A stretch of DNA of 64,000 bases from Bacteroidota bacterium (GTDB lineage Bacteria; Bacteroidota; Bacteroidia; Chitinophagales; Chitinophagaceae), in contig JAIUNV010000006.1 in NCBI GenBank assembly GCA_020161435.1, positions 204,672 through 268,671 of the forward strand. The letters are read 5' to 3'. This document shows positions 7,869-16,468 of this stretch, in pieces (position 1 is the stretch's first letter; each line of letters starts with the position of its first letter). The notes under the pieces were generated by a model, which worked only from the letters and a program-made list of their open reading frames with translations, did no database searches and had not been told where the DNA came from. The position numbers and the translations under genes are program-made.

Positions 7869-10800
7869 ATGAATATCCGATTACTTTTTTTATGGAGTTT
7901 ACTGTTTGCCTGCTTACAGGGCAATGCACAATTGACGGCGCAATTTTCCGCCGATCAATTGAGTGGTTGCGCACCTATCAGGGTCATATTTACTGATCAA
8001 TCTACTGGTACACCCGATCGCTGGCGCTGGGACTTGGGCAATGGTGTAATCAGCACGGCTCAAAACCCGAGCACAACTTATTTTACGCCGGGGGTTTATA
8101 CAGTAAGCCTTACCGTATACAGAGGCACTACCGATTCTGCAACTATCACTAAAACTTCTTTCATTAACGTATATGCCAACCCAACTGTAAATTTTGGGGC
8201 TGTTCCCCGGTTTGGTTGCTTGCCATTGAGTGTTCAATTTACCGACAGTAGCATAGCGGGCAGCGGTACATTACAAAGCTGGACATGGGATTTTGGCGAC
8301 GGCACTCTCAGTAATCAACGTAATCCATTACACTCATATACCACCCCCGGCAGTTTTACCATTACACTTACTGTGCAAAATAGTGAAGGTTGCAGCCGCA
8401 CTTTATCGTTGGATAATTATGTTCGGGTGGGAGACTCGCTGTTGGCACAGTTTACAAAAACTGTGGCCCGAAATTGCGTGGTGCCGGTTAATGTGGCATT
8501 CACCAGTACCAGTATTGGTACTAACATCACCTCGTGGCAATGGAATTTTGGTGATGGAAACAGCAGCGCTGCCACCAACCCGATTCATACCTATAATGCT
8601 GCCGGAGAATATGATGTTGAACTGATTGTAACCAATGCAGGAGGTTGCTCTGATACCATTATACAAAGAGCAGCAGTAACTGTGGGCAGCCCTACGGCAG
8701 CCTTTAACATAGGTGCTGGGCCATTTTGTATTGGTCGCCCGGTGGCAATTCAAAATACGTCAACCCCCTTTGCCACTTTTGATTCTACCATATGGCGGTT
8801 TAGCGATGGAGTGGTGGTGCGGCAAAGAGATGTGAGTCGCATTTTTAATACCCCCGGTGTGTACACATTTAGTATGGCTGTGTGGAAGGGTGGTTGTGTT
8901 GATTCAACTCAAGGCAGTTTTACGGTGCTTGATAAGCCAGCGCCAACATTTAGTTATAGTCCTGCTATTGGGTGCCGGGTACCTCATGTGGTTAATTTTC
9001 AAAATACCACACCCAATAGCACCGTCATAGGCTGGACTTTTGGAAACGGCCAAACCAGTACGCAGCAATCTGCAACTGCTACTTACAATTCGTTGGGCAC
9101 ATTTAGTGTACGCATGATTGTGCGACATGATAATGGTTGTATTGACACACTGAATGTTCCGGCAGCTGTAAGAGTGGAAGCGCCCAGAATTACATCAATC
9201 AGCGGATTGCCTTTTGATGGTTGTGTGCCCTATGTGCAAACCTTTGTACCCGTTATTGTAACCAATGATTCTATTGTAAGCTATGCATGGGATTTTGGAG
9301 ATGGTACCACTGCAGCAGTTCGCAATCCGACCAAAACCTTTGGAGTGGCAGGCTCGTTTACTGTTCGGCTAACAATAACTACACTGGGCGGGTGTACGGC
9401 CACACTCACAGGTAATGTTCTGGTAAGTGAAAAGCCTGTAGCTGCATTTACTGCAACGCCAAGGGATGTATGCCCTTCTACGGATGTATCTTTTACCGAT
9501 CAAAGCACTGGCGCTATTACCCGCTGGCAATGGTTTTTTGGCGATGGCGGTTCTTCTGGCACACAAAATCCAACCTATCAGTATAACGATACAGGATGGA
9601 TGAATGTGCGGTTGATTGTGAGTAATAATCAATGCCATGATACATTGACGGTGAATCGCTACATCTACGTACGTCCGCCGATTGCCAGGTTTACAGATTC
9701 ATTTAGTTGTACCAATCAGTTTCAGCGTTTTTTTACTAATGCCAGCATTGGCGGTACACAGTGGAAATGGTATTTCGGCAATGGCGATTCATCATCTACC
9801 TATAGTCCCAATTATACCTACACCAATACAGGTGCTTACACCGTAAGGTTGGTGGCTTCAGATTCTTTATGTGAGCATGAAGCATCTATAGGGATAAATA
9901 TTTATGATGAAGAGGCCAATATTGAAATGGAAAAAATGGGCACCTGCCGGAGTAACGAACTTCGGTTTTATGCCCGGGGCCCTAAGCTCAATCCGGCTAA
10001 TATTGCCAACTATGAATGGACGATTAATGCGGAGTCTCCCATCAACACCGGTGTCAATTTTTTAGATCGGGTATTGACAGATACTGCAACCCTTGTAGTA
10101 CGACTGGTGATTACAGATAGAAATGGTTGCAGCGATACAACCTTGCAAACCTTTACTATTGCAGACATAGGTACACGCATCAACTTTGGGCCAATCAGGC
10201 AAGATGTATGCGTTGGTAGCCTTGTCAATTTTACAGACTCTACCAGGTTTACCAGTACTAATCCTGTAAGAAGCTGGGAGTGGAACTTCGGATTTGGTAA
10301 CGACTCTGTATTTACGTCGGCCCCCTTTGGAGTGGTGTACAATGCAGCGGGTGTTTACAATGTACGGCTAACAGTGGTCGATTCTTTGGGCTGCAGATAT
10401 ACACTTACACGCCCCGCCGCTGTAGAAGTGCATGAATCTACCGCCCGGTTTATTGCCAGCGATACGTTGGTGTGTTTGAACACTCCAATTCGTTTCACTA
10501 ATCAATCCATTGGTTCAAATGGTTCTGTACTAACGTATAACTGGGATTTTGGCAATGGACAACAGAGCACCATACTCAATCCTTCGGTAACTTATGCAGC
10601 CGAAGGCGTGTACACTGTTTCGCTGGCCATTGCAGATAGCTATGGTTGTGTGGATACATTAACAAGACCTCAGTACATAACCGTAGCCAATGCCAGGGCC
10701 AGTTTTTCTATGAGTGATTCTTTTAGTACCTGCCCGCCTTTGTTGGTGATTTTTTCCAATACTTCTATCAACAACAGGCAAAACTTTTGGGACTTCGGCA

Positions 10801-12683
10801 ATGGCAATAATTCCATTGTGGTAAGTCCTGCACATACATTTACAAGCCCCGGTATTTTTAATGTTAAGCTTCGAGTGGTGGGCAATGGCGGTTGTGTGGA
10901 TTCGGTAACCCGTCAGGTAGAAATTCGTGGCCCACAAGGTACTTTTACCTATGGACCGCTCATTGGATGTCCGCCGCTGGGGGTTTCTTTTTCGGCTACA
11001 ACCATTAACACCCGATATTATACATGGGATTACAGCGACGGTACTTCTGACCTTACAGGAAACAACACGGCAAACCACAATTATCTTACGCCGGGTTCTT
11101 ATGTGCCACGCCTTATTTTGGAAGACGGCCTTGGCTGTAAAGTACCTGTTCAGGGAACGGATACCATACATGTGCTTGGTGCAAGAGCACTCATACAATC
11201 GGTTATGCAAAACGCCTTTTGCGATTCAGCTACTGTATCGTTTACCGATTCTTCTATTACCAACGATATAGTGGTGCGGTACCGCTGGCGCTTTGGCGAT
11301 GGCATTGAGTCTTCGCTTCGAAATCCTACTCATACTTACAGAACGCCGGGTGTGTATCAGGTTACTTTTGAAGTGTGGACGGCCAATAATTGTTATGCTT
11401 CCGACACGTTGGATGTACCTGTGATAATTTCTCCATCGCCACAACTGGCCTACAATGCTCCACCAGCCGTTTGTGTGCCGGCGCAGGTGCAGTTTACGGG
11501 TGTATGGCTCAATGCCGATACAACGCAAATGAGCTATCAATGGAGTTTTGGCAACGGGCAGGTGAGCAATCAACTCATCCCTTCGCTGGTAAGTTATACA
11601 CTGCCTGGTACGTATAACGTACAACTGATTGGTGTAAACAGGTTTGGATGTACTGATACCGTGTTGCAACCATTGATTGTGAATGATACGCCGAGGGTGG
11701 TAGCAGGGCCGGGCTTATACATTTGCCGCGGCACACCACAAGCATTACTGGCCACAGGCGCAGCTACGTATGTGTGGGATGCAGACCCAACGTTAAGTTG
11801 TACCAGTTGCGCATCACCACTTGCTAATCCTCCATCGAATCGCATTTACCGTGTTACTGGTACCGATGTAAACGGGTGTACTTCCAGCGATACTGCTTTG
11901 GTAAGGGTAAAAGCTCCCGGTATTTTAAGTATTGGCTTAGGCGATACCATTTGTGTGGGTGAATCAGTACAGTTACGGTCGCAGGGTTATGATATACTTT
12001 CCTGGTCGCCATCAGCCGGGTTAAGCAACCCCAATGTGGCTAATCCTGTAGCCCGGCCTGTAAGCACTACCCGCTATAGAGTTACCGGTTCCGATTCTTT
12101 AGGCTGTTTCACCGACTCTGCATTTGTATCTGTAGTAGTGTATCCAATTCCGCAGTTTAATATTGTAGAAACCAGCATTAGAACTGCAGGTGGAGTAGTC
12201 GTACCATTGCGTACACAATCATCGCCCGATATCATCAGGTGGAGTTGGTCGCCGGCACAGGGCCTTAGTTGCATTGTTTGTCCCGAGCCTAATGCAACAG
12301 TTAACAGACGTATTACCTACACTGCTACTGCTACCAATGCAGGTGGCTGTGTGGCAAAGGATACCATTTTTGTAGAGCCCTATTGCACTGGCGATAATGT
12401 GTTTTTACCCAATACTTTTTCGCCTAATGGTGATGGACAGAATGATGTGTTCTATCCTCGTGGAGAGGGAGTAATAGGTATTAAGAGTATGATCATTTTT
12501 AACCGGTGGGGAGAAGTGATGTATGAACGAAAGAATTTTGCATTGAATGATCCGACAACCGGTTGGAATGGCACGTACAAAGGCGTCGCCCTTACTCCGG
12601 ATGTGTATGTTTATCTGGTTGAAGTGCAATGTGGCAATAATGAAATTTTTGGATTAAAAGGTAACGTAACGCTATTGAAGTAG
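7869..12683 (+). CDS. Giant PKD-repeat surface protein with type IX secretion C-terminal domain
   Basis: A predicted cell-surface or secreted protein of 1604 residues. The frame extends 51 codons further upstream, but the ATG at 7869 (MNIRLLFLWSLLFACLQGNAQ) starts a clear signal peptide. About fifteen PKD-type beta-sandwich repeats follow, each recognisable by a WxFGDG/GNG core, an NP turn and a Y..PG.Y.V.L.V strand. After them come two or three Ig-like/SprB-like segments with a CxSC pair. The last ~90 residues (NTFSPNGDGQNDVF, FNRWGEVMYE, GWNGTYKG) are the gliding-motility-associated C-terminal domain that targets proteins to the type IX secretion system. It is followed 12 bases later by a PorP/SprF gene, the usual partner. 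Confidence 0.93.
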   Translation: MNIRLLFLWSLLFACLQGNAQLTAQFSADQLSGCAPIRVIFTDQSTGTPDRWRWDLGNGVISTAQNPSTTYFTPGVYTVSLTVYRGTTDSATITKTSFINVYANPTVNFGAVPRFGCLPLSVQFTDSSIAGSGTLQSWTWDFGDGTLSNQRNPLHSYTTPGSFTITLTVQNSEGCSRTLSLDNYVRVGDSLLAQFTKTVARNCVVPVNVAFTSTSIGTNITSWQWNFGDGNSSAATNPIHTYNAAGEYDVELIVTNAGGCSDTIIQRAAVTVGSPTAAFNIGAGPFCIGRPVAIQNTSTPFATFDSTIWRFSDGVVVRQRDVSRIFNTPGVYTFSMAVWKGGCVDSTQGSFTVLDKPAPTFSYSPAIGCRVPHVVNFQNTTPNSTVIGWTFGNGQTSTQQSATATYNSLGTFSVRMIVRHDNGCIDTLNVPAAVRVEAPRITSISGLPFDGCVPYVQTFVPVIVTNDSIVSYAWDFGDGTTAAVRNPTKTFGVAGSFTVRLTITTLGGCTATLTGNVLVSEKPVAAFTATPRDVCPSTDVSFTDQSTGAITRWQWFFGDGGSSGTQNPTYQYNDTGWMNVRLIVSNNQCHDTLTVNRYIYVRPPIARFTDSFSCTNQFQRFFTNASIGGTQWKWYFGNGDSSSTYSPNYTYTNTGAYTVRLVASDSLCEHEASIGINIYDEEANIEMEKMGTCRSNELRFYARGPKLNPANIANYEWTINAESPINTGVNFLDRVLTDTATLVVRLVITDRNGCSDTTLQTFTIADIGTRINFGPIRQDVCVGSLVNFTDSTRFTSTNPVRSWEWNFGFGNDSVFTSAPFGVVYNAAGVYNVRLTVVDSLGCRYTLTRPAAVEVHESTARFIASDTLVCLNTPIRFTNQSIGSNGSVLTYNWDFGNGQQSTILNPSVTYAAEGVYTVSLAIADSYGCVDTLTRPQYITVANARASFSMSDSFSTCPPLLVIFSNTSINNRQNFWDFGNGNNSIVVSPAHTFTSPGIFNVKLRVVGNGGCVDSVTRQVEIRGPQGTFTYGPLIGCPPLGVSFSATTINTRYYTWDYSDGTSDLTGNNTANHNYLTPGSYVPRLILEDGLGCKVPVQGTDTIHVLGARALIQSVMQNAFCDSATVSFTDSSITNDIVVRYRWRFGDGIESSLRNPTHTYRTPGVYQVTFEVWTANNCYASDTLDVPVIISPSPQLAYNAPPAVCVPAQVQFTGVWLNADTTQMSYQWSFGNGQVSNQLIPSLVSYTLPGTYNVQLIGVNRFGCTDTVLQPLIVNDTPRVVAGPGLYICRGTPQALLATGAATYVWDADPTLSCTSCASPLANPPSNRIYRVTGTDVNGCTSSDTALVRVKAPGILSIGLGDTICVGESVQLRSQGYDILSWSPSAGLSNPNVANPVARPVSTTRYRVTGSDSLGCFTDSAFVSVVVYPIPQFNIVETSIRTAGGVVVPLRTQSSPDIIRWSWSPAQGLSCIVCPEPNATVNRRITYTATATNAGGCVAKDTIFVEPYCTGDNVFLPNTFSPNGDGQNDVFYPRGEGVIGIKSMIIFNRWGEVMYERKNFALNDPTTGWNGTYKGVALTPDVYVYLVEVQCGNNEIFGLKGNVTLLK

Positions 12684-12695
12684 CAAACAGCCATC

Positions 12696-13727
12696 ATGCG
12701 TAAACACTACCTGCACATATCATTCTTTATCTTACTGCTGCCTTTGGGGCTGTTCAGTCAGGATATCCATTTGTCACAGTTTTTTGAAGCACCGCTGTGG
12801 CGCAATCCATCACTGGCGGGCATTTTTACCGGCGACTTCAGGGCGCAGGGTGTGTATCGTACCCAATGGGGGGCTGTTACTGTACCTTATCGTACTGGTT
12901 CATTTAATGCTGAATACAAAATGCCTATTGGAGCCGCCAACGATTTTCTTACCATCGGCGGGCAAATGATGTATGACATGGCGGGTACTACTAATTTCAA
13001 AACCACCCATCTTTTACCAACCATTAACTATCATAAATCGCTGAGCGATAACAAAACCAAATATCTGTCGCTGGGTTTTATGGGGGGATATGTGCAGCGA
13101 TCTATCGATCAAAGTAAAGTAACCACCAACAGCCAGTACGATGGTACCGGCTGGAATCCGATGTTGAGCATCAATGAATCGTTGGCCAATTACAATCGTG
13201 GCTATGGCGATGCCAGTGTGGGGTTGTCTTTCAACTCGGGTATGGGCGAAAGTGAATACGATAATTATTTCGTTGGTGTGGCTTATCATCACTTCAACAG
13301 GCCATCCAATTCATTTTACAGAAACCCTGATATTGAATTGAGCCCAAAATGGGTGTATTCATTCGGGCTCCGCTTTGGCATGACGCCCAATACTTACCTC
13401 ACTTTGCAGGCAGACCATACCCGGCAAAACAGCTACAATGAAACGCTGGCCGGCGGCATGGTAGGTTTTGCTTTGAGCGGATACGATTTTACCGACAGTC
13501 AATACAACATTCATTTCGGGGGCTTTCTGCGTTTGAAAGATGCGGTTATTCCTGTGGTAAAACTCGATTTCAAACCATTTTCTGCGGCCTTGAGCTACGA
13601 TATTAATATTTCGCCACTGCGTACCGCTAGCCTGGGCAGGGGAGGGTTTGAGTTGTCCATTACTTATCAGGCATTTTTCGACAGAGATAACAGCACTAAA
13701 AATGCGGTACATTGCCCTCGGTTTTAA
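12696..13727 (+). CDS. PorP/SprF family outer-membrane protein
   Basis: A protein of 343 residues with a signal peptide (MRKHYLHISFFILLLPLGLFSQ). Its mature start (DIHLSQFFEAPLWRNPSLAGIFTGD) is the signature of PorP/SprF proteins. The rest alternates short beta-strands expected of an outer-membrane barrel. In Flavobacterium and Porphyromonas, family members are needed for surface attachment or secretion of specific type IX secretion cargo. They are typically encoded right after a large adhesin carrying the type B C-terminal domain. That arrangement is seen here (12-base spacer), so this is inferred to be the dedicated anchor for the upstream PKD protein. Confidence 0.92.
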   Translation: MRKHYLHISFFILLLPLGLFSQDIHLSQFFEAPLWRNPSLAGIFTGDFRAQGVYRTQWGAVTVPYRTGSFNAEYKMPIGAANDFLTIGGQMMYDMAGTTNFKTTHLLPTINYHKSLSDNKTKYLSLGFMGGYVQRSIDQSKVTTNSQYDGTGWNPMLSINESLANYNRGYGDASVGLSFNSGMGESEYDNYFVGVAYHHFNRPSNSFYRNPDIELSPKWVYSFGLRFGMTPNTYLTLQADHTRQNSYNETLAGGMVGFALSGYDFTDSQYNIHFGGFLRLKDAVIPVVKLDFKPFSAALSYDINISPLRTASLGRGGFELSITYQAFFDRDNSTKNAVHCPRF

Positions 13728-13736
13728 TGCTGAGGT

Positions 13737-15338
13737 ATGTACACGAATGTTTATTATCAAAAAAGGTTTTGGTGGTTGCTGCTGGCGGTTGCAGGCTTAT
13801 TGTTTTTACACTTGGGCGCAGCTCCGGTGTACATTTTAGACGAAGCCAAAAATGCCCAGTGTGCCCGAGAAATGTGGCATGCCGGCGCATGGGTGGTGCC
13901 CACTTTTAATGGCGACCTACGTACTGATAAACCAGCGTTGCATTATTGGTTCATGCATGTGGCCTTCTCTATGTTTGGCGATGGCGCATGGCAAGCCCGT
14001 TTTTTTAGTGCCATCATGGGTATTGGTACCGTACTTATTACTTTTTTGTTTGTACGAAAACTCAGCACCGCTACGCATGCTTTTTTTTCGGCTCTTGCAC
14101 TGGCGCTGTCTACGCATTTTTTATTCGAGTTCAGGTTGGCCGTACCCGACCCGTACCTCATATTTTTTACAGCACTTGGCTTGTTTTCTGCGTTGCAGTA
14201 TTTACAGCAAAAAAGCACTTGGTGGTTGCTGGCTACAGCAGCCTCATTGGCATTGGCTACATTGGCCAAAGGTCCGGTAGCATTGGGTTTGCCCGGTATT
14301 GTAATACTGTTGTATGTAGTAATTCGCAAGCAGTGGTGGGTGCTCACAGATGTACGGTTATTACTGGCAGCTGTGGTGTACACAGGCATAGCAGCACCTT
14401 GGTATTGGGCAGTACATCAGGCCACACAAGGGGCCTTTACACAAGGTTTTTTTCTGGAGCACAACCTTAGCCGCTTTAGCAGCGAAATGGAAGGCCATGG
14501 CGGTCCGTTTTTTGTTACCATCCTCATTGTACTTATTGGCATGTTGCCTTTTAGTACGCACATTGCTTCACTCGCAGGCTTGATGCGCCGTAAGCCCATG
14601 TCTGATCTGGTGTTGTTTAGCCTGCTGGTATCATTGGTATACATCTTGTTTTTTACCATTAGCAGCACAAAACTGCCCAACTATCCCATGCCTTGCTATC
14701 CATTTGTAGCGGTACTGCTGGGCTATCTGCTTACAGAAATACTGCACGGAAATGCCACTTGGAAAAAATACACCTGGTGGGTGCTGGGGATAATCGGGCT
14801 GGCACTGCCCATAGGTGGTTTTGTGGCGTTGGGCATGGAACCGGAAACAGCCCCTTATCGCTGGTGGGCCCTTGGTTTGCTGGTGCTGCCCGTTGGCATT
14901 TTGCTGGCCGCCCTACGGCCACAAAGCAAACCCGGCAATGCCATTGCGTGGCTGGCGGGCACTTATTTGTTATTCAATACTTTTTTTCTGGCCATTGCTT
15001 ATCCGTTGGTCTATCAGCAAAATCCGGTTACGCTGTTACAGCCCATTTTAAACAAGGGCAAAAACACAGTGGTGGCATACAAAGATTTCAATCCAGCTTT
15101 CCTTTTTAATGCCAAAAATCCAGGTTTTCGGATACAAGTTTTTACAGATACTGCGGAGTTGCACAAATTCTGTTCAGCTTTTTCTGCGCAAAATAAATCA
15201 CCAGTTTATATCATCTCCAGAACAGATAAGTTGCTGGAATTGAATACGTTACCGCTTTTAGAGATTGCCCGCAAACGTGACCTTTTTGAAATTCCAACCA
15301 CTGTTTTATTGCAATGGAAGGCAAATTTTGAAAATTGA
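13737..15338 (+). CDS. GT39-type (ArnT/PMT-like) membrane glycosyltransferase
   Basis: An integral membrane protein of 533 residues with about a dozen hydrophobic helices. Near the N-terminus, APVYILDEAKNAQCAREM holds the acidic Asp-Glu pair of the first periplasmic loop, and GDLRTDKPALHYWFMHV is the conserved block of the ArnT/PMT family. These enzymes transfer a sugar from a polyprenyl-phosphate donor to lipid A, protein or glycan on the outer face of the inner membrane. The acceptor cannot be told from sequence. The gene starts 9 bases after the PorP/SprF stop and may be co-transcribed; whether it modifies the PKD protein is speculation. A soluble C-terminal domain (about 450-533) is present. 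Confidence 0.85.
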   Translation: MYTNVYYQKRFWWLLLAVAGLLFLHLGAAPVYILDEAKNAQCAREMWHAGAWVVPTFNGDLRTDKPALHYWFMHVAFSMFGDGAWQARFFSAIMGIGTVLITFLFVRKLSTATHAFFSALALALSTHFLFEFRLAVPDPYLIFFTALGLFSALQYLQQKSTWWLLATAASLALATLAKGPVALGLPGIVILLYVVIRKQWWVLTDVRLLLAAVVYTGIAAPWYWAVHQATQGAFTQGFFLEHNLSRFSSEMEGHGGPFFVTILIVLIGMLPFSTHIASLAGLMRRKPMSDLVLFSLLVSLVYILFFTISSTKLPNYPMPCYPFVAVLLGYLLTEILHGNATWKKYTWWVLGIIGLALPIGGFVALGMEPETAPYRWWALGLLVLPVGILLAALRPQSKPGNAIAWLAGTYLLFNTFFLAIAYPLVYQQNPVTLLQPILNKGKNTVVAYKDFNPAFLFNAKNPGFRIQVFTDTAELHKFCSAFSAQNKSPVYIISRTDKLLELNTLPLLEIARKRDLFEIPTTVLLQWKANFEN

Positions 15339-15339
15339 T

Positions 15340-15369
15340 TTTGCTCGAAAGCATAAATAACTATTTTTG
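15340..15369 (+). promoter_or_regulatory. Promoter of tRNA-Ser
   Basis: A TTTG element at 15340-15343 and TATTTTTG at 15362-15369 are separated by 18 bases, matching the Bacteroidota sigma-A consensus (TTTG, then TAnnTTTG). Transcription would begin some 25 bases before the tRNA at 15401. Confidence 0.7.
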
Positions 15370-15400
15370 CTGCCCCTTCAAAAAGAGAAGGTGTTCGGCC

Positions 15401-15489
15401 GGTGAGGTGGATGAGTGGCTGAAATCAGTAGTTTGCTAAACTGCCGTACGGGTTAAACTGTACCGCGGGTTCGAATCCCGCCCTCACCG
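15401..15489 (+). tRNA. tRNA-Ser (anticodon GCT)
   Basis: An 89-base cloverleaf. The acceptor stem is GGTGAGG (15401-15407) with CCTCACC (15482-15488), and the discriminator is G, as expected for serine. The anticodon stem GTAGT/ACTGC closes the loop TTGCTAA, whose anticodon GCT reads AGC and AGT codons. A long variable arm (CGTACGGGTTAAACTGTACC) marks a class II tRNA. The T arm GCGGG-TTCGAAT-CCCGC is perfect. No CCA is encoded. Confidence 0.96.
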
Positions 15490-15503
15490 CAAATGGTTTT
15501 TTT

Positions 15504-15533
15504 AAGGTTCTAAAATGAAATTGGCAGAACCTT
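15504..15533. repeat. Small inverted repeat after tRNA-Ser
   Basis: AAGGTTCT (15504-15511) pairs with AGAACCTT (15526-15533) across a 14-base loop. It sits just after a run of seven T that follows the tRNA. There is no T tract after the stem, so it is not a clear terminator. Confidence 0.35.
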
Positions 15534-15630
15534 TGGATGATGAAAGACTTAATGGTTGAAATAGGTGCGTGACCAGAACAAAACCCGAAAATGTTGAAGA
15601 TCTGATCTCGACCCACATTTAAACACACGC

Positions 15631-15993
15631 ATGTTTGACTTTGAAAAGTTAGAGGTTTATCAGGTTACAAAAACGCAGAACATCGAGGTGCTCAAGTTTT
15701 TGTTTCAGCAAAACGATTTAAATGCCGACTTCGCCACGCAGTGGAAAGAAGCCAGTATGGGCACGGTCATTAATTTGGCTGAAAGCACTGCCCGTATGAC
15801 GCATCCGGAAAAGAAACATTTCCTGACCATTGCCAGAGGCAACATTAATAGTTGTGTTGCACTCATGGAACTGGGCAAAGAAATCGGCTGGATTGACCAA
15901 ACTACTTTTGAGCATTTTTATACTCGCTACGAGCAAATGAGTAAAATGATGCTGGGTATGATTCGCAGTTTCAGCAGTGAGACTAAAATCTAA
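15631..15993 (+). CDS. Four-helix-bundle protein (S23 / 23S rRNA intervening-sequence family)
   Basis: A protein of 120 residues. The opening FDFEKLEVYQ, the central EASMGTVINLAESTAR and the basic/aromatic HPEKKHFLTIARGNINSCVALMELG match the small all-helical S23 family, first recognised as an open frame inside 23S rRNA intervening sequences. Family members form pentameric four-helix bundles; their function is unknown. Here it lies between a tRNA-Ser and a tRNA-Pro on the same strand, rather than inside rRNA. It fills most of the space between the two tRNAs, ending 23 bases before tRNA-Pro. Confidence 0.88.
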   Translation: MFDFEKLEVYQVTKTQNIEVLKFLFQQNDLNADFATQWKEASMGTVINLAESTARMTHPEKKHFLTIARGNINSCVALMELGKEIGWIDQTTFEHFYTRYEQMSKMMLGMIRSFSSETKI

Positions 15994-16016
15994 AGCACTG
16001 GTTTTTAAAGATAGTT

Positions 16017-16090
16017 CGGGAAGTAGCGCAGGCCGGTAGCGCACCTGGTTTGGGACCAGGGGGTCGCAGGTTCGAATCCTGTCTTCCCGA
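16017..16090 (+). tRNA. tRNA-Pro (anticodon TGG)
   Basis: A 74-base cloverleaf. The acceptor stem is CGGGAAG (16017-16023) with CTTCCCG (16083-16089), and the discriminator is A. The D arm is GCGC...GCGC. The anticodon stem CCTGG/CCAGG closes the loop TTTGGGA with anticodon TGG, and the T arm is GCAGG-TTCGAAT-CCTGT. The 3' part of this gene and its terminator are repeated exactly 336 bases downstream, and a nearly full-length degenerate relative lies at 16701-16775. Confidence 0.96.
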
Positions 16091-16132
16091 CAAAGAGGAG
16101 TGATGAGCGAAAGCCATCACTCTTTTTTTATG
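16081..16132 (+). repeat. 52-base direct repeat, copy 1 (tRNA 3' end, terminator and ATG)
   Basis: This stretch runs from inside the tRNA-Pro T arm through the acceptor 3' strand and the terminator, and ends on the ATG of the first GIY-YIG gene. It is identical, base for base, to 16417-16468. The genes that follow the two copies have diverged much more than the repeat itself. Confidence 0.95.
16098..16129 (+). terminator. Terminator of tRNA-Pro, copy 1
   Basis: GAGTGATG (16098-16105) pairs with CATCACTC (16115-16122), extended by GC/GC around a GAAA tetraloop, then seven T. The next three bases are the ATG of the GIY-YIG gene, so the terminator fills its whole 5' leader. Confidence 0.85.
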
Positions 16133-16372
16133 CTCCATTTTGTTTACATCATTCAAAGTTTAAAACATCATCGCTACTACTGTGGTGCATCTGCAGATGT
16201 GGAGTCAAGGCTAGAAAAGCATAATGCTAAAGCCACAACCAGTACCAGAAATGGTGTACCATGGGTACTGGTACGCATTGTAGAGTGTGCCACAAAGCAA
16301 GAGGCATTGCAGTTGGAAATAATTATCAAAAAGAGGGGTATTGGCAGATGGATAGCTGAACATCCCGAGTAG
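16130..16372 (+). CDS. GIY-YIG nuclease family protein, copy 1
   Basis: A small single-domain protein of 80 residues from the ATG at 16130. The frame is open back to a GTG at 16100, but those codons form the terminator hairpin. The GIY-YIG fold is seen in HFVYIIQS (the GIY strand, as VYI) and RYYCG (the YIG strand, as YCG), followed by ESRLEKHN with the catalytic-type Arg and His, and EALQLE with the metal-binding Glu. Such stand-alone domains are related to UvrC and homing endonucleases. Its target is unknown. It sits directly behind tRNA-Pro and is about 55/80 identical by eye to the next copy. Confidence 0.87.
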   Translation: MLHFVYIIQSLKHHRYYCGASADVESRLEKHNAKATTSTRNGVPWVLVRIVECATKQEALQLEIIIKKRGIGRWIAEHPE

Positions 16373-16426
16373 TGAATCCCGCTTTAGGGCGGGAGGGTCG
16401 CCACGCTAGAAGCGTGGTCTTCCCGA
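16373..16426 (+). pseudogene. tRNA-Pro-like remnant 1 (3' half)
   Basis: Starting one base after the stop of GIY-YIG copy 1, this segment holds TCCCGC...GCGGGA (16377-16394) in the place of the anticodon arm, then GGGTC as in tRNA-Pro. CCACG-CTAGAAG-CGTGG stands in the place of the T arm, followed by an intact acceptor strand CTTCCCGA. The T loop TTCGAAT and the TGG anticodon are gone, and no 5' half is present. It cannot be a working tRNA. Confidence 0.75.
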
Positions 16427-16468
16427 CAAAGAGGAGTGATGAGCGAAAGCCATCACTCTTTTTTTATG
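16417..16468 (+). repeat. 52-base direct repeat, copy 2
   Basis: Identical to 16081-16132. It begins in the tRNA-like remnant 1, passes through a complete copy of the terminator and ends on the ATG of the second GIY-YIG gene. Confidence 0.95.
16434..16465 (+). terminator. Terminator, copy 2
   Basis: The same hairpin as at 16098-16129: GAGTGATG/CATCACTC with a GAAA loop and seven T, directly abutting the ATG at 16466. Confidence 0.82.

Noticed and set aside
8293..8625. Open frames on either strand inside the PKD gene and similar shadows in the nuo operon
   Set aside because: They lie wholly within strong genes in other frames and show no family motifs.
7869..12683. Possible DNA-level tandem repeats in the PKD protein
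   Set aside because: The repeats are visible only as protein motifs; the DNA has diverged, with no exact long repeats noticed.
16373..16426. Functional tRNA in remnant 1
   Set aside because: The 5' half is missing and the T loop and anticodon are replaced.
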